A stretch of 64,000 nucleotides of DNA, from NCBI GenBank assembly GCA_026225945.1, contig JAMJFZ010001133.1, forward strand, positions 186,001-250,000, given 5' to 3'. Within the stretch, counting starts at the first letter, position 1. Every line of letters starts with the position of its first letter. The notes beneath the pieces are model-generated. The model saw only the letters and a list, made by a program, of their open reading frames with translations. It was not told the origin of the DNA and ran no database searches. Both the position numbers and the translations under genes were made by a program. Shown here piece after piece: positions 1 through 9,402 of the stretch. The stretch comes from Cricetomys ansorgei. Taxonomy: Eukaryota; Chordata; Mammalia; Rodentia; Nesomyidae.

Positions 1-779
1 CAGTAACACAAATGGTGCCTGAAATGTGGGGCAGGACATTACACCAGCTAATCCAATGTGGAGAGGAGAGAAGAGAAAAATCTCCAGACCTCACAGAGTC
101 TTAGAGCAGTTCCCAGAGGACAGAGATTAAGGTATTGATAAAAGGAAATCTCTATAAAGTTGAGTTGCAAATGAGAAAGGAGCTCTGAGGTGAGAGCCAT
201 GTTTTGGGCAAATGTTTGTGGTAAGTTTTCATGGTGAAGACAGAGAGTTCAGCTGGGAGCAGGAAAGAAGCAAGGTTTCCATCTTAGTTCCTGATCACAG
301 AGCTGACTCTCCCTCCAGCAATGGCACAGGAAATGGAAACCAGAGTGTACTGCTGTATGAACTGAGTTTGTTGATGGCTTTTTGTGTGTGTGAAACCCAA
401 GTGGGTCTTGTGTTTGAGGTCTCTGAAGAAGGGTGTATGTTTCCCCTTAGTGGTGGTGTGAAAGAATGTCAAACCACCAGGATGTTTCTGCTGGATATTC
501 TTCCCACCAGCCCAGGATCCCCAGCTGTTGTAGAAGCTGCAGCTTAGAACCAAAAAGCCACTTAGTTAAACTGAACAGTTTTTTTTTTTTCTGAAAACCT
601 GATCACAAGCACCAGATGGTGATGAGAACTCCACCTATGAGGGAACCTTTCCTGCAGACAAATACTAGTTATTTTTTCTTGCAAACCAGACTCTATCTTA
701 AATTCCAGAAAGTGTTTCCTCAGGGTCAGCATACAGAAACTGTCTTCTAGAACGTGCCAAGGTTGTATCTCATGCTGGC
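1..779. other. Unassigned sequence, possibly upstream ERV interior
   Basis: I recognise no SINE, LTR or gene. A 111-codon open frame (212-547, plus) overlaps an 89-codon antisense frame. Neither has a recognisable domain, and there is no CpG-rich promoter nearby. The stretch runs without a visible boundary into the ERV interior at 780, so it may be more of the same element. Confidence 0.3.
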
Positions 780-1385
780 AGCTGAACTTGGTATTTTAAG
801 AGTCACCCAGCTGGTGCTGATTTTGAAGGCATGAAGGGGTCTTTGGTGAGCAGCTGAGGCTTGGCACTGTAAGAGGCTAGGAGAGGCCATTAGTGAAGAT
901 ACAGCCAAAGTAGCAGTTGAAGGCCCATATTGAAGGGTTCATGCAGAGAAGTTGAGGCTTGGCACCATGAAAAGAGCCCAAGAGAGGCTATTGGTGAAAG
1001 TGCAGCCCAATTGCAACAAGGGACCCCAGCAACCTTCTGAAGATGCCAGTATCATAGGATGACCACCAAGAACAGCAGCAGCAGCAGTGGAATAGAGCCA
1101 GCCAGAACCTGGAGGACAAGCTGTGTGCTACAGAGGGCAGCCAAAGAAGTGACCTAAGCCCATCGGAGAAGCCCAGAAGATTGTGAGTGAATTCCAGATA
1201 ACTGGACATTGATAATATTTTTTTGCTGTCCAAAGACATTGAGAAAGCTTGATAGATGTTTGGTATCATTTGGTCCTGTGTATTAGAAGCCTCATGATTG
1301 TTCCTCTTATAAATGGTTTTGCTGGTGTAGAGTTAAATTGTGTTGTGAAGACTAGCATTTTTTTTTTTATACAGAAAGGGGGAAA
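780..1385 (+). mobile_element. Non-autonomous ERV internal region ending in a polypurine tract
   Basis: This is the degenerate interior of a rodent endogenous retrovirus, probably class II (ERVK-like, RMER type). A unit of about 98 bp is present twice in tandem: the shared core TGAGGCTTGGCAC falls at 855-867 and 953-965, each followed by a GAGAGGC..TTGGTGAA/TTAGTGAA-like stretch. It ends in AAAGGGGGAAA at about 1375-1385, directly before the LTR-like sequence at 1386, exactly where a polypurine tract primes plus-strand synthesis. No gag, pol or env reading frame is visible, so the element is defective. The family name is inferred. Confidence 0.6.
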
Positions 1386-1705
1386 TGCTGAGGGAAGTTT
1401 ATGTTTAAAATATTTTTATGCATTGTTGGGTGAGGAGCTGTCTAGGGCGCTTTTGTATTGTTCGCAGGTGTTGGATTTCTGTGGGGCTGTTTAATTGCTA
1501 ATGATCTGCATGTGCTATCAGTAGAATGTCTGAGCTGTTCTGAAAGAATAAAAACACCTGAGCTGAGGTGCTCAGGGTTCCACTGACAATTGAGTATGGT
1601 GCTGGCCATGATGATGGTTTCCTCCTCTGAGGTCTGGCAGGGCTTGCACCAATGAATATGCCTCCCTGTCTTCCTGGCTGAGTTCCACGGCAACATACTA
1701 CTACA
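1386..1705 (+). mobile_element. 3' LTR of ERV (LTR family A, copy 1)
   Basis: This LTR starts TGCTGAGG after the polypurine tract and ends near CTACTACA. It shares ordered blocks with copies at 3456, 12827 (minus) and 33556: TGCATTGTTGGGTGAGG, a TTTTGTATTGTT..CAGGTGTTGG block, a GATCTGCA block, AATAAAAACACCTGAGC (polyadenylation signal), GGTTCCACTG and GAGGTCTGGCAGGG. About 320 bp long, shorter than the 666-bp copy at 3456. No matching target duplication is seen because the 5' LTR is outside the window. Confidence 0.68.
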
Positions 1706-1855
1706 AGCGCTCATCTCTCTCTGCTTCCTGACTCCTGATACAATGTGATGAGCGCTCATACTCCTGTTCCCATGACTGCTCCTCCATAGTGGGCTGTGCT
1801 CTCAAACTGTGACCAAAATGCATTTCTCATTCTATAACTCGTTTTAACAGAAATA
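1706..1855 (+). mobile_element. Rodent MaLR/ERVL-type LTR, 3' half
   Basis: The sequence has the typical CTCTCTGCTTCCTGACT..GATACAATGTGA..ACTGCTCCTCCATAGTGGGCTGTG.. series found in rodent MaLR LTRs, close to the polyadenylation end. The 5' half is missing, which fits the ERV having inserted into this older LTR with the other half lying upstream of the window. Confidence 0.55.
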
Positions 1856-2404
1856 AATATAGCTGATAATGTTTAAAAGTGATTGAGTTGACAAACTAGA
1901 CCATATTTGTCTAGGCTTGTTGACCAGTGAACAGGTATCTGGATTTCAGTTGGAGAGATGGGACATGGGTCCTTTCTCCAGCTTCACCTGTGATTCAGCT
2001 CCATGCAGCAGGGAACAGGAGTCCACAGAGCAAGGGGATATTCTCAGAGGACAAGTGGACCTGCAGGGAAGGAAGTAATGAGTTATAGATTGGCTGTTTT
2101 AATTGTCAGAAGTTCTCTGAAGTCACTGACATCCAAAGCTTGCAATGCCTGCTGAATATAGCACAATTCAAAAGCAAGAATCTCCTTTTCCAGTGTGATT
2201 TTTCAAATAGGAAACCAATGAACCAACCTGGGAACTTCCTGAGGAGGGCAGGGCATGGGTGATTTGTAGCAGCGTAGTGAAATGATCAGCACAGAACTGC
2301 CTAAAAGAAGAGTTACAGAAAAGATTAGATACATGAAACACATATAATAATCCCAAATATCACCAAAATGTCAAGGTGAACACAAATTCAACTTTGAAAT
2401 GTGG
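1856..2404. other. No recognised feature
   Basis: Single-copy-looking sequence with only a 62-codon minus frame (2168-2356). No repeat, splice-framed coding stretch or RNA gene was recognised. Confidence 0.4.
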
Positions 2405-2708
2405 TATTGCAAGGTAGGGAGATTTCTCAGTGAACAAAGCACTTGCTGTTCAAGATAGAGGAGCAGAATTTAGACCCCAGAACCCACATAGAGCTATGTA
2501 TGGTGACTAGTATCTGTCATTCCAGTGTCCCTGTGACTAGATGGAGTCCGTGTCAGGAGACTCTTGGAAACTTGTGGGCCAACCAGCCTGCCTCAAACAA
2601 GGAAGACAAGAATCAACATCAGACATTTACTTCAGAACCCCACACTGACACCAAAGCCCATGTACACTCCCCCCCCACCCCTCTCTCTCTCAACACACAC
2701 ACACTATG
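2405..2708 (+). mobile_element. Composite rodent SINE (tRNA-like head, B1-like middle)
   Basis: The head GGGAGATTTCTCAGTGAACA..GCACTTGCTG is a tRNA-derived B2/B4-type promoter region. The middle has GTAGGCCA/CCAGCCTGCCTCAAACAAGG-like B1 right-half sequence. The tail is C-rich, then (CT)n and (AC)n. Strongly diverged. Same composite family as 19290, 35825 and 50450. Confidence 0.6.
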
Positions 2709-3337
2709 AATAAGACTGTACTTTGGAAATGATCGTAAGACAGGGCAGGTGCTCATGTGAGACTTGATTTTGCCTCTCTTTCTCCTCCTGTCTCTCAGTT
2801 GTTTCTTTGCTTTTTATTGGGGAGATTTAAAACTGCTGTTGAGGGAGATTTGTAAGTCAGTTTAGGAGTTAGACTCAACTGCTTTACCAGAGAAAGCCTT
2901 GCATGTTCTCAGTGTGAGAATTTAGGGCCAACACACTAATGGAAGTCTGTTTCTAGAACTTGCTTCCACTTACCCCCAAAAGGTGAGAGTAGGTGAACCC
3001 TGTTGTTAGGGAGATGCCCAGTCATCTCTCAGGCAGGCAGTCCTGGTATGGCCATAATATCTTTAGAAATTCTTCACCTTTCTTAGGAAGGAATTAAATA
3101 TAGGGTTCCCAGAGCCCGATCAGTTATGGCATTTGGCAAATATCAAATAGTTATTTCACTTCATTACAGGTTAGTTCATTTTTGTCTTTCTACAATGTCA
3201 CAATTTATTGAATAACAATGAATTCACAAGCTACTTTGGTTTCATTGGCTTCAATTTGCCAGATGGTCCTGATTTTCCTTGATAGCTGTCCTTTGGCAAA
3301 CACAGATTCTTTTACTATTCTTAATCACTAAATACAC
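2709..3337. other. No recognised feature
   Basis: AT-moderate sequence without a recognisable repeat, coding frame or RNA gene. Confidence 0.4.
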
Positions 3338-3416
3338 AGTTTATCCATTTACCCGTCTATCTGTCTGCTTACTTGTCTATCCATCTGTCTGTTGTCCATC
3401 CAACCATCCATTCAGG
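3338..3416 (+). repeat. Degenerate tetranucleotide (CTAT/CTGT/CATC) tract
   Basis: An interrupted run of CCAT, CTAT and CTGT words (for example TCTATCTGTCTGCTTACTTG). It looks like a decayed microsatellite. Confidence 0.55.
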
Positions 3417-3455
3417 TTACAGAATGACAATAAAATGATTTAAAAGGTCATAGTG

Positions 3456-4121
3456 TGTTGGAGAAGTTTATTTCTAGTTATATTTATAACAACTCTTTTG
3501 TACATTGTTGGGGGAAGGGCTGCTGTCTAAGCCTTGTTGGTTTGTATTATCTGCAAGTGTTGGCTTTATGAAAATCTGTGATTAAGATGCTTGCTCATGA
3601 TCTGCATCTGTCCAGTGCTTTCTGGCAGAACCATTGTGGTGCACTGAGATCTCCATGTGAGTAACATAGTTTCTGTGGAGGACTTCTTGTAGTCCCTCTC
3701 CCACACTCTCTGGCAATGAGAGAACACTTCCCTTAGGCCTTGAGTTCCCCCACTGTAAAGATGACATAGGTCATCCATTAAAGCATTTTGGGATCTTCTT
3801 GGACCTCGAGCTGAGCTCCTCACTGTAAAGGTGAGATATTTAGCATAGCTTGGCTGCTAAAAGATTGTGGCATGAGACTAGGCAACAGGTGTCGTTCATT
3901 GTGCAAATGGGCCTTTGCATAAGAGGGCAGAGTTTTATAACTTCTGATAAGCTTCCACATCAATAAAAACCCCTGAAATCAGACTATTGAGGTTCCACTG
4001 TCCAGTGTGGCTCTTGCCATGACACATGGTTTTCTCTGCTGAGGTCTGGTAGGGTTTGCATTCATGAAAGGTATCTCCTTGTCTTTCCTGCTCAGCCACA
4101 CAGTAGCTACCTGCTACAACA
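3456..4121 (+). mobile_element. Solo LTR, family A, copy 2 (longest copy)
   Basis: Starts TGTTGGAGAAGTTTATTTC and ends CTGCTACAACA, giving the TG...CA LTR ends. It carries TTTTGTACATTGTTGGGGG, then a long extra segment (about 3620-3930) absent from copies 1 and 3 but present in the minus copy at 12827. AATAAAAACCCCTGA (about 3963) is a likely polyadenylation signal, followed by GAGGTCTGGTAGGGTTTGCA. About 666 bp. The flanks show no clean 6-bp duplication, so it is old. Open frames of 60-88 codons inside it are incidental. Confidence 0.7.
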
Positions 4122-4661
4122 ATGCAGTTCAAGAGAGTCAAAGAGGCAGGGAGAGAGGTGCAGAGAGAGTCACTGCAGTGTTTAGATAAGATAAGAAGAA
4201 ACCAGCTGTAGACCTAGAGGTGCACAGAGCTTCCGGTGGTTTCAGGGTTGCACCTGGGTCACAGGTTTGAGTCAAGACACAAAGATGAAGGACTATGGGG
4301 ACAAGTTGTAGGGCTAATCCCAAATGGATGAATGGATGGGTGGACAGGCAACAGTTCAAACGGGTCATGTAAAGCAGTAGGAACAGAGCTGAGTGAATGC
4401 CCAAGGATGGTCAGGGGTTCTTTGATTGTCAGTAATTTGATGCACATATCAGATGATCAGATGACTATTTTGTTGTTTCATCACAGGTTCTAAAAGTGAT
4501 ATGTAGATGTTTACAAATGTAGACCATTTTGAAAGATGCAAATTACACACATCTGATCATAGATTTTTTTCTTAGTCTAGTGCTGCCTACTTCAGTCAGT
4601 GCAGTATGCCTAGCAGACAACTGTTAATCATTCACCCCAATTTGGCTAGGGTGGATGTGCC
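4122..4661. other. No recognised feature
   Basis: Contains overlapping minus-strand frames of 62 and 88 codons (4138-4447) without recognisable motifs. No repeat was identified. Confidence 0.35.
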
Positions 4662-5011
4662 CTAGAGTTTGGAGGGCAACAGGGTGTCTTGTCTGGTTTT
4701 TCTGAGAAGATGCTGCCATTCAACCAGTTTCCTAGCAGAGTCCTGCTCACTCAGCATAGACCACAGGGCTCCTCCCCAAGTGCAAGGAACAAACGTGAAC
4801 TCTTCAAAATACTGGGCAGTACTTGTGTCTGGGTCTCCAAAGAAGACACTGACCTTGTGGGTTGGATGTCTAAGCTGAGCATCAGCACATGCTCTGGGCT
4901 TTGTGGGGAGGAAAGTCTCTTGGTTTCTTGGAATTCTCTCCCCAGAAGGTACTTTTCAGCCTCAGAGTCACTCCTCAGCAGCAAATGGCTTCTTCTTGAC
5001 ACTGTAAAATG
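4662..5011 (+). other. Unassigned block upstream of a TATA-like site
   Basis: Moderately GC-rich sequence with 109-codon frames on both strands (4689-5018 plus; 4751-5080 minus). Frames on both strands over the same span argue against real coding. With the TATA-like site just downstream, it could be the U3 part of a decayed LTR, but I found no second copy in the window. Confidence 0.25.
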
Positions 5012-5019
5012 TATATAAG
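5012..5019 (+). promoter_or_regulatory. TATA-box-like site
   Basis: TATATAAG preceded by AAAATG and followed by CCCCACCCC and a pyrimidine-rich run (CTCCTTTCCC). This layout resembles an RNA polymerase II core promoter, for example in an LTR. No downstream transcript can be confirmed. Confidence 0.3.
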
Positions 5020-5833
5020 CCCCACCCCGTACTCCTTTCCCATCTTCTTCCTGCCCCTGGACCAATTCCTTTATGTTCACAGCTTCTCTGAAATTGAGAA
5101 GCCATTAACTAAACTCAGCCAGTGTGAGTGGTGCTATTAGGGGCTTAGATTATATGAGGGCTGCGAACAAGCAGGATGGGGAATAATTAAGGGTCCGGAA
5201 TTTAAAACCATAAAGAAGTGGGGCGTCCAAACGTTCCTGTTGGAAACTATGAAATAGAATTCAAGAAAGGGAGCGTGTGTTGATGGTCACACACGAGGTA
5301 GTGGTAGATGTTGGTTGATAAGCCTCTCAGAAGCCTGGGCATGGCCACTGCTCTGGGAAATAGCAGACAGGTCCAGTCTCTGGCAGTGAGGTCTGTGGTC
5401 AGCTGACCTTTCTTGAACAAGGGGTCATTGAGAACAAGAACTCCATTTTGACTTCCTCTTTATTTACTTTTAAAGTCTAAAAGGGGCAGTTTGCCAGTGA
5501 TGTACTGGGATGAAAAGAACTAGTTTGTTCAAAGGTTTCATTATTCTGCAAATACAGTCATGAGTGATACAGGCTCACCTTTCTATGGAGATTTTTGGAG
5601 ATATCACTGTGCTCTTCATTTGTTAAGCAGGAATGAAATTTTTTTCTTTTGTAGCTCTCTCCTAAACCATCCAGAGCAGGCATTTGCTTCTGCACTCCCT
5701 TGGGCTCTACAATGGAGAGAAATGATGTAGTCCACAACCAACTTTTAAAATGTCAATTTCTTGGTCTTATTCACATACAAACGCTGTAAACAAGTAACAA
5801 GAATTAAATGTATGAAAATTAAAGTAAAGTTCA
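5020..5833. other. No recognised feature
   Basis: No repeat, RNA gene or convincing frame. It includes a T-rich run near 5639. Confidence 0.4.
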
Positions 5834-6050
5834 TGGTTGGAGAGTGGGCTCCTTGATTAAGATGACGGCTGATCTTTCAGAAGATCTGAGTTCAGTTCCC
5901 AGCACCCACAGCCCATGGCTCTCAATAGCCTGGAACTCTAGCTCCAGGGATCAGACATCTTCTTCTGGTCTCTACAGGCACACATGTGCACACACAGAGA
6001 CACACACACACACACTGCACATAAATAACAACACATCTTTAAAAATAAAA
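5834..6050 (+). mobile_element. B3/B2-type SINE
   Basis: Diverged tRNA-like head (GGTTGGAGAGTGGGCTCCTTG), then GATCTGAGTTCAGTTCCCAG (B-box region), CACCCA, CTCCAGGGATCAGAC, TCTTCTTCTGG and a CA-rich tail ending ATAAATAA. The order matches B3. Confidence 0.8.
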
Positions 6051-6103
6051 CCTAAAATTCCTTTTTAAAGGAACATCTAGGGTACATGATGTCATTCAAA
6101 TAA

Positions 6104-6105
<2 letters not shown>

Positions 6106-6182
<77 letters not shown>
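6106..6182. repeat. (TA)n-(GA)n compound microsatellite
   Basis: About 24 TA units (6106-6154) switch directly into about 13 GA units (6155-6181). The purine-strand half and the self-complementary TA half make it prone to cruciform or triplex structure and to length change. Confidence 0.95.
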
Positions 6183-6186
<4 letters not shown>

Positions 6187-6529
6187 GAAATTCCAAGAAA
6201 GAAATTAGTCAAGAAAAGAAGTTAGAACTGCCTACACTTGTTAGAGTTAGTTCAGAGATGCCCTGTCTCAAGGTTTGCATTAGCTCAGAGATAACCCAGG
6301 AGAGGAAGCAATAGCTTTCTCTAGAAGCTGTGTCATCAGAAGTCACAGAGTGTTCTCACTCAGGGATCCCCTGACCTTCACCCCAGGGTGAGCACATTCC
6401 AGACCTGGGAGGGTCTGTTTGCTCAAGCTTGGAAAACAATGGACACAGATCCAAATACCTAAAACCTTGTCTAACTGGGCAACAGTTAGGGTGACTGTGT
6501 TTCCCCATCCTGGGAATATAGTCATTTAT
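6183..6529. other. No recognised feature
   Basis: A short unique stretch with one 60-codon minus frame (6343-6525). Nothing was recognised. Confidence 0.4.
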
Positions 6530-6690
6530 CTATGTTTGGGTGGAGTGACCAGGGCATGTGTGGAGGTGAGAGGGTAACTTTTGGGAGTCATTTCTCTGCT
6601 TCCATCATGTGGGTTCAGGGGACTGAACTCAGGTCCCACGGCTTGGTGGCAGGTGCTTGTCCGTGCTACCATAGCAATGATGAGGTTTTT
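6530..6690 (-). mobile_element. B3-type SINE fragment
   Basis: Reverse complement of a B3-like body: CATGTGTGGAGGTGAGAGG, CTTCCATCATGTGGGTTC, GACTGAACTCAGGTC and TGGCAGGTGCTTG. Confidence 0.75.
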
Positions 6691-7175
6691 ATTTCATTAA
6701 TTTTGCCTTACAAAAAACAAACAAACAAATGAAGCAGTCGCTTCAGCATCTTTTCCCATGTTCCTCTCTTCAGTGGGATAACTGTGTTTTTTTCATCATA
6801 TGTAGGAGAACTGGTGAGTGAGATGCTAAAAACCTAACCAATGGTGCTTTAAGACTCTTCCTCTGCAACCTCTGCCCCACTGGGGTCCCCACCCCGTGGG
6901 CAGCTTGTCCCCATGTGTCAGTGGTACCTGTACACGCAGGTCCTCTGACTCCTCAGCCAGTGCCATGGTGAGAACGGTCACTCAGTGCTTTACTGTTTTC
7001 CTCCATTTTCCCTGACAGCAAATGGACTGCTGACCAGGATAATCTGAAGAAACGGCCTGGTTTCTTTATGACAGTGGCTTCCAGACTTATTTTTTTTATT
7101 TTTTATTTTTATTTTGTTTCAAAATATGATTCTACTTCTCCCAAGTTAATCAGGTGGTCACTGGGCAAAAACTGA
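6691..7175. other. No recognised feature
   Basis: Contains a short CAAA run (about 6713-6728) and a T/A-rich run (7088-7118). Otherwise unassigned. Confidence 0.4.
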
Positions 7176-7330
7176 ATTCTTGGAATGGCTCAGTGGATGA
7201 AGACTGTTGCTGCCAAGCATAGTGACTTGAATTTGATCTCTGGGACCTGTGAAGTGGAAGGAAAGCACCAACTCTGGCAAAGTGTCCTATGCGTGCACGC
7301 GCGCACACACACACACACACACACAGGGGC
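7176..7330 (+). mobile_element. B3-type SINE with CG/CA tail
   Basis: TGGCTCAGTGGATGAAGAC is the A-box region. TTGAATTTGATCTCTGGGAC is the diverged B-box region, followed by CCTGTGAAGTGGAAGG and a GCGCGCACACAC tail (about 7295-7325). It is the plus-strand counterpart of the copy at 29232. Confidence 0.72.
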
Positions 7331-8355
7331 GGGGGTGTGGACAGGGGAGGATGGAGGGAAAGAGAGAATGGATAAGCGAATGTAGTAAAAAATGATCAAA
7401 ACTATTATTGGGTACGCTGCCCGCTGAACACGACACTCGGCCTGTGTTTAACTGGACCTTGTTAAGTGCGGCCATGGGTTCACATTCTTGTCGATGACAT
7501 CTTCTAATCTCCTGATCACTTCAGCCACCAAGAACCCCAGCACTTCCAAGGGTACAGTTTTAAATTTCATGGGTGCAGATGTTTAGATTCTGTTCCCACT
7601 GGGGACTGGCAGGTATGTATACAGCTCGGTGGTGTCTAGAGTTACATAGTAAGAAAAGCTGGTGGGACTTTGCTCAAAACAACTATAGAACCAGTGTTTC
7701 TAGTGTTGGAAACTTCCAGACTTGTTAAGCCCACCTGCAAAAGAGCCCCAATGTCACTGACCTCGCTGTGGCTTCTGGGTATAACCTAGATGCTTCATGG
7801 GCAATACCTAACCTCCAAGAAGGCTGTATTTCTAAAATCCAAGGAATTCATTCAGTGAATGAGGAGAATGGGAAATCCTTCTGGGTGGCAATACAAGCAG
7901 GAGAAGCCTTCTTTTCTTCATATACTGCTTTGGCAAATTATTTAATTCTGACATAGAAACAAAAGAAAAACAAACGAAACCAAACAAAAAAAATTTCATA
8001 GATGTGACTGAACCTCCCGTAAAATTTAAAGTATTTAAGCTCATTAAATCCCTCTGTAAATTTTATCAAGTGTAAACATTGAGAGGGATGGTATTTTATT
8101 TTTCATTAACCTCATCACTACCGTCACACCCTAAATGTAATCATTTTGTTGTAACGTATTTGATAATGTGCTTACAGTCAGAAGCAATTTTTAGCAAGGT
8201 GAGGGGCTGGTCTGCATTCAGAAGGTCCCCATCTTTGTGATGATTACTTTGTTTATAACTTTGTGGAGTATCCCAAAGTAGAATGAAACAGTGAAGGTCA
8301 GGAAAGGCTTCCCTATGCAGAGCCAAATTCCCAGAAATAAAAATGGAGGACACGG
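7331..8355. other. No recognised feature
   Basis: No recognisable SINE, LTR or coding motif. Frames of 60-70 codons on both strands are incidental. Confidence 0.4.
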
Positions 8356-8370
8356 TCGCCCTCCAGTGGA
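8356..8370 (-). promoter_or_regulatory. Candidate CTCF-binding motif
   Basis: On the minus strand the sequence reads TCCACTGGAGGGCGA, close to the CTCF core CCASYAGRKGGC (one mismatch, G for A). It lies outside any SINE I recognise and borders the non-repeat block at 8380. Confidence 0.35.
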
Positions 8371-8379
8371 CATACGGAG

Positions 8380-8640
8380 AAATGGAAAGGCGCTGGCACC
8401 CGGGAAGCGTTGGATTTCACAGCAGTTTCACGTCTCTTGATATGAATCGCACCTGCTGTCTTCATTATTTTGAGTTGATATAATGAGGCTTTATGCTCTC
8501 GTGGGAGAATGCAGTTTTTAGGAAGTGGTTTGGAAAATTCGGATTTAAGGAACGGGAGAGGAGCTGTGTAAAAAGCCCGGAACCCACACGATTTGTTTAA
8601 GGGAAATGAATTGAAAAGATATTGTTCAGTTAATATTTAA
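8380..8640. other. Non-repeat block, candidate conserved non-coding element
   Basis: Repeat-free sequence that retains several CpGs (AGCGTTGG, CACGTCTC, AATCGCACC, CTCGTGGG, TTCGGATT, AACGGGAG, CACACGATT), unusual for decayed AT-moderate rodent DNA. No open frame or RNA fold was recognised. Conservation is inferred from texture only. Confidence 0.25.
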
Positions 8641-9099
8641 AACTTAAAACCAGAAGTCTCTGAGGTTCAAGGAGTCGCTCTCTGGCTTGACATCTGGAGA
8701 GTTTGGCAGAGAGAGAACATGCCTGTTGGAAGAAATGTTGATGTCCCAGGAGAAAGAAGAGGGAGGACAGAGCAGGGAACAGGCCACAGCCCTGAGGGTG
8801 GACCGAGCCACACTGCAGCTGATGGGAGATAGAGCTGGGGACAGTTCACGGTGCGGGAAGGTCAGGAGCATGTGGCTGTGTCTGTCTTTTCCCATCATGC
8901 TTGCACAGTGAGCCTTTTACCCACCAGTCCCGTTTTGTGTTGTTTCGTATTGTCACAGTGAAGCCACAGGAAGGGGACATAATTTTGGTTGCTAAAGTCC
9001 TTTAAGTCATTTAATGCTTTAAGAAGTAGAGGTGGATTCCACCAGCAAATACCACCACTGAAATGAAGTCTCTCTGGTTATATTTTCTTCACTTTGTAT
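8641..9099. other. No recognised feature
   Basis: Contains opposed 60-84 codon frames at 8644-8911 that overlap on both strands and show no domain. Otherwise unassigned. Confidence 0.4.
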
Positions 9100-9402
9100 G
9101 CAGTGTTGAGGGTTGAACCTAAGATCCTGGGCACGCTAGCAGATGCCACCCTAAGCTTCACTCGTATCTTCACCCCTCAAAGTCACTTTTGTTGTTGTTG
9201 TTGAAATGGGTCTCATGTAGCTCAGGATAGCCTGAATTCACTGTGTAGCAGAGGATGACCCTTAACTTCGGATCCTCCTACCTCCACTTCTCCAGTGCTG
9301 AGCCTGCCTGCCACTCCTGGTTTATACAGTGCTGGACATCAAACTCCGGGCCTTGAGGGTACTGCGCCTGTGTTCTGCCAACCAACTGAATTCCCAGCCG
9401 AT
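9100..9402 (-). mobile_element. B4-type (ID-B1) SINE, with an adjoining ID-like piece
   Basis: Reverse complement of B4: a B1-like half with (TTG)n, GGGTCTCATGTAGCTCAGG, GATCCTCCTACC and CCAGTGCTGAG, then an ID-like head with AACTCCGGGCC..CCAACTGAATTCCCAGCC. A second ID-like piece (GTTGAGGGTTGAACCTAAGATCCTGGGCA) lies just left, at about 9100-9180. Confidence 0.75.

Noticed and set aside
3450..4127. Target duplication for the LTR at 3456
   Set aside because: The flanks ATAGTG and ATGCAG do not match well enough to claim one.
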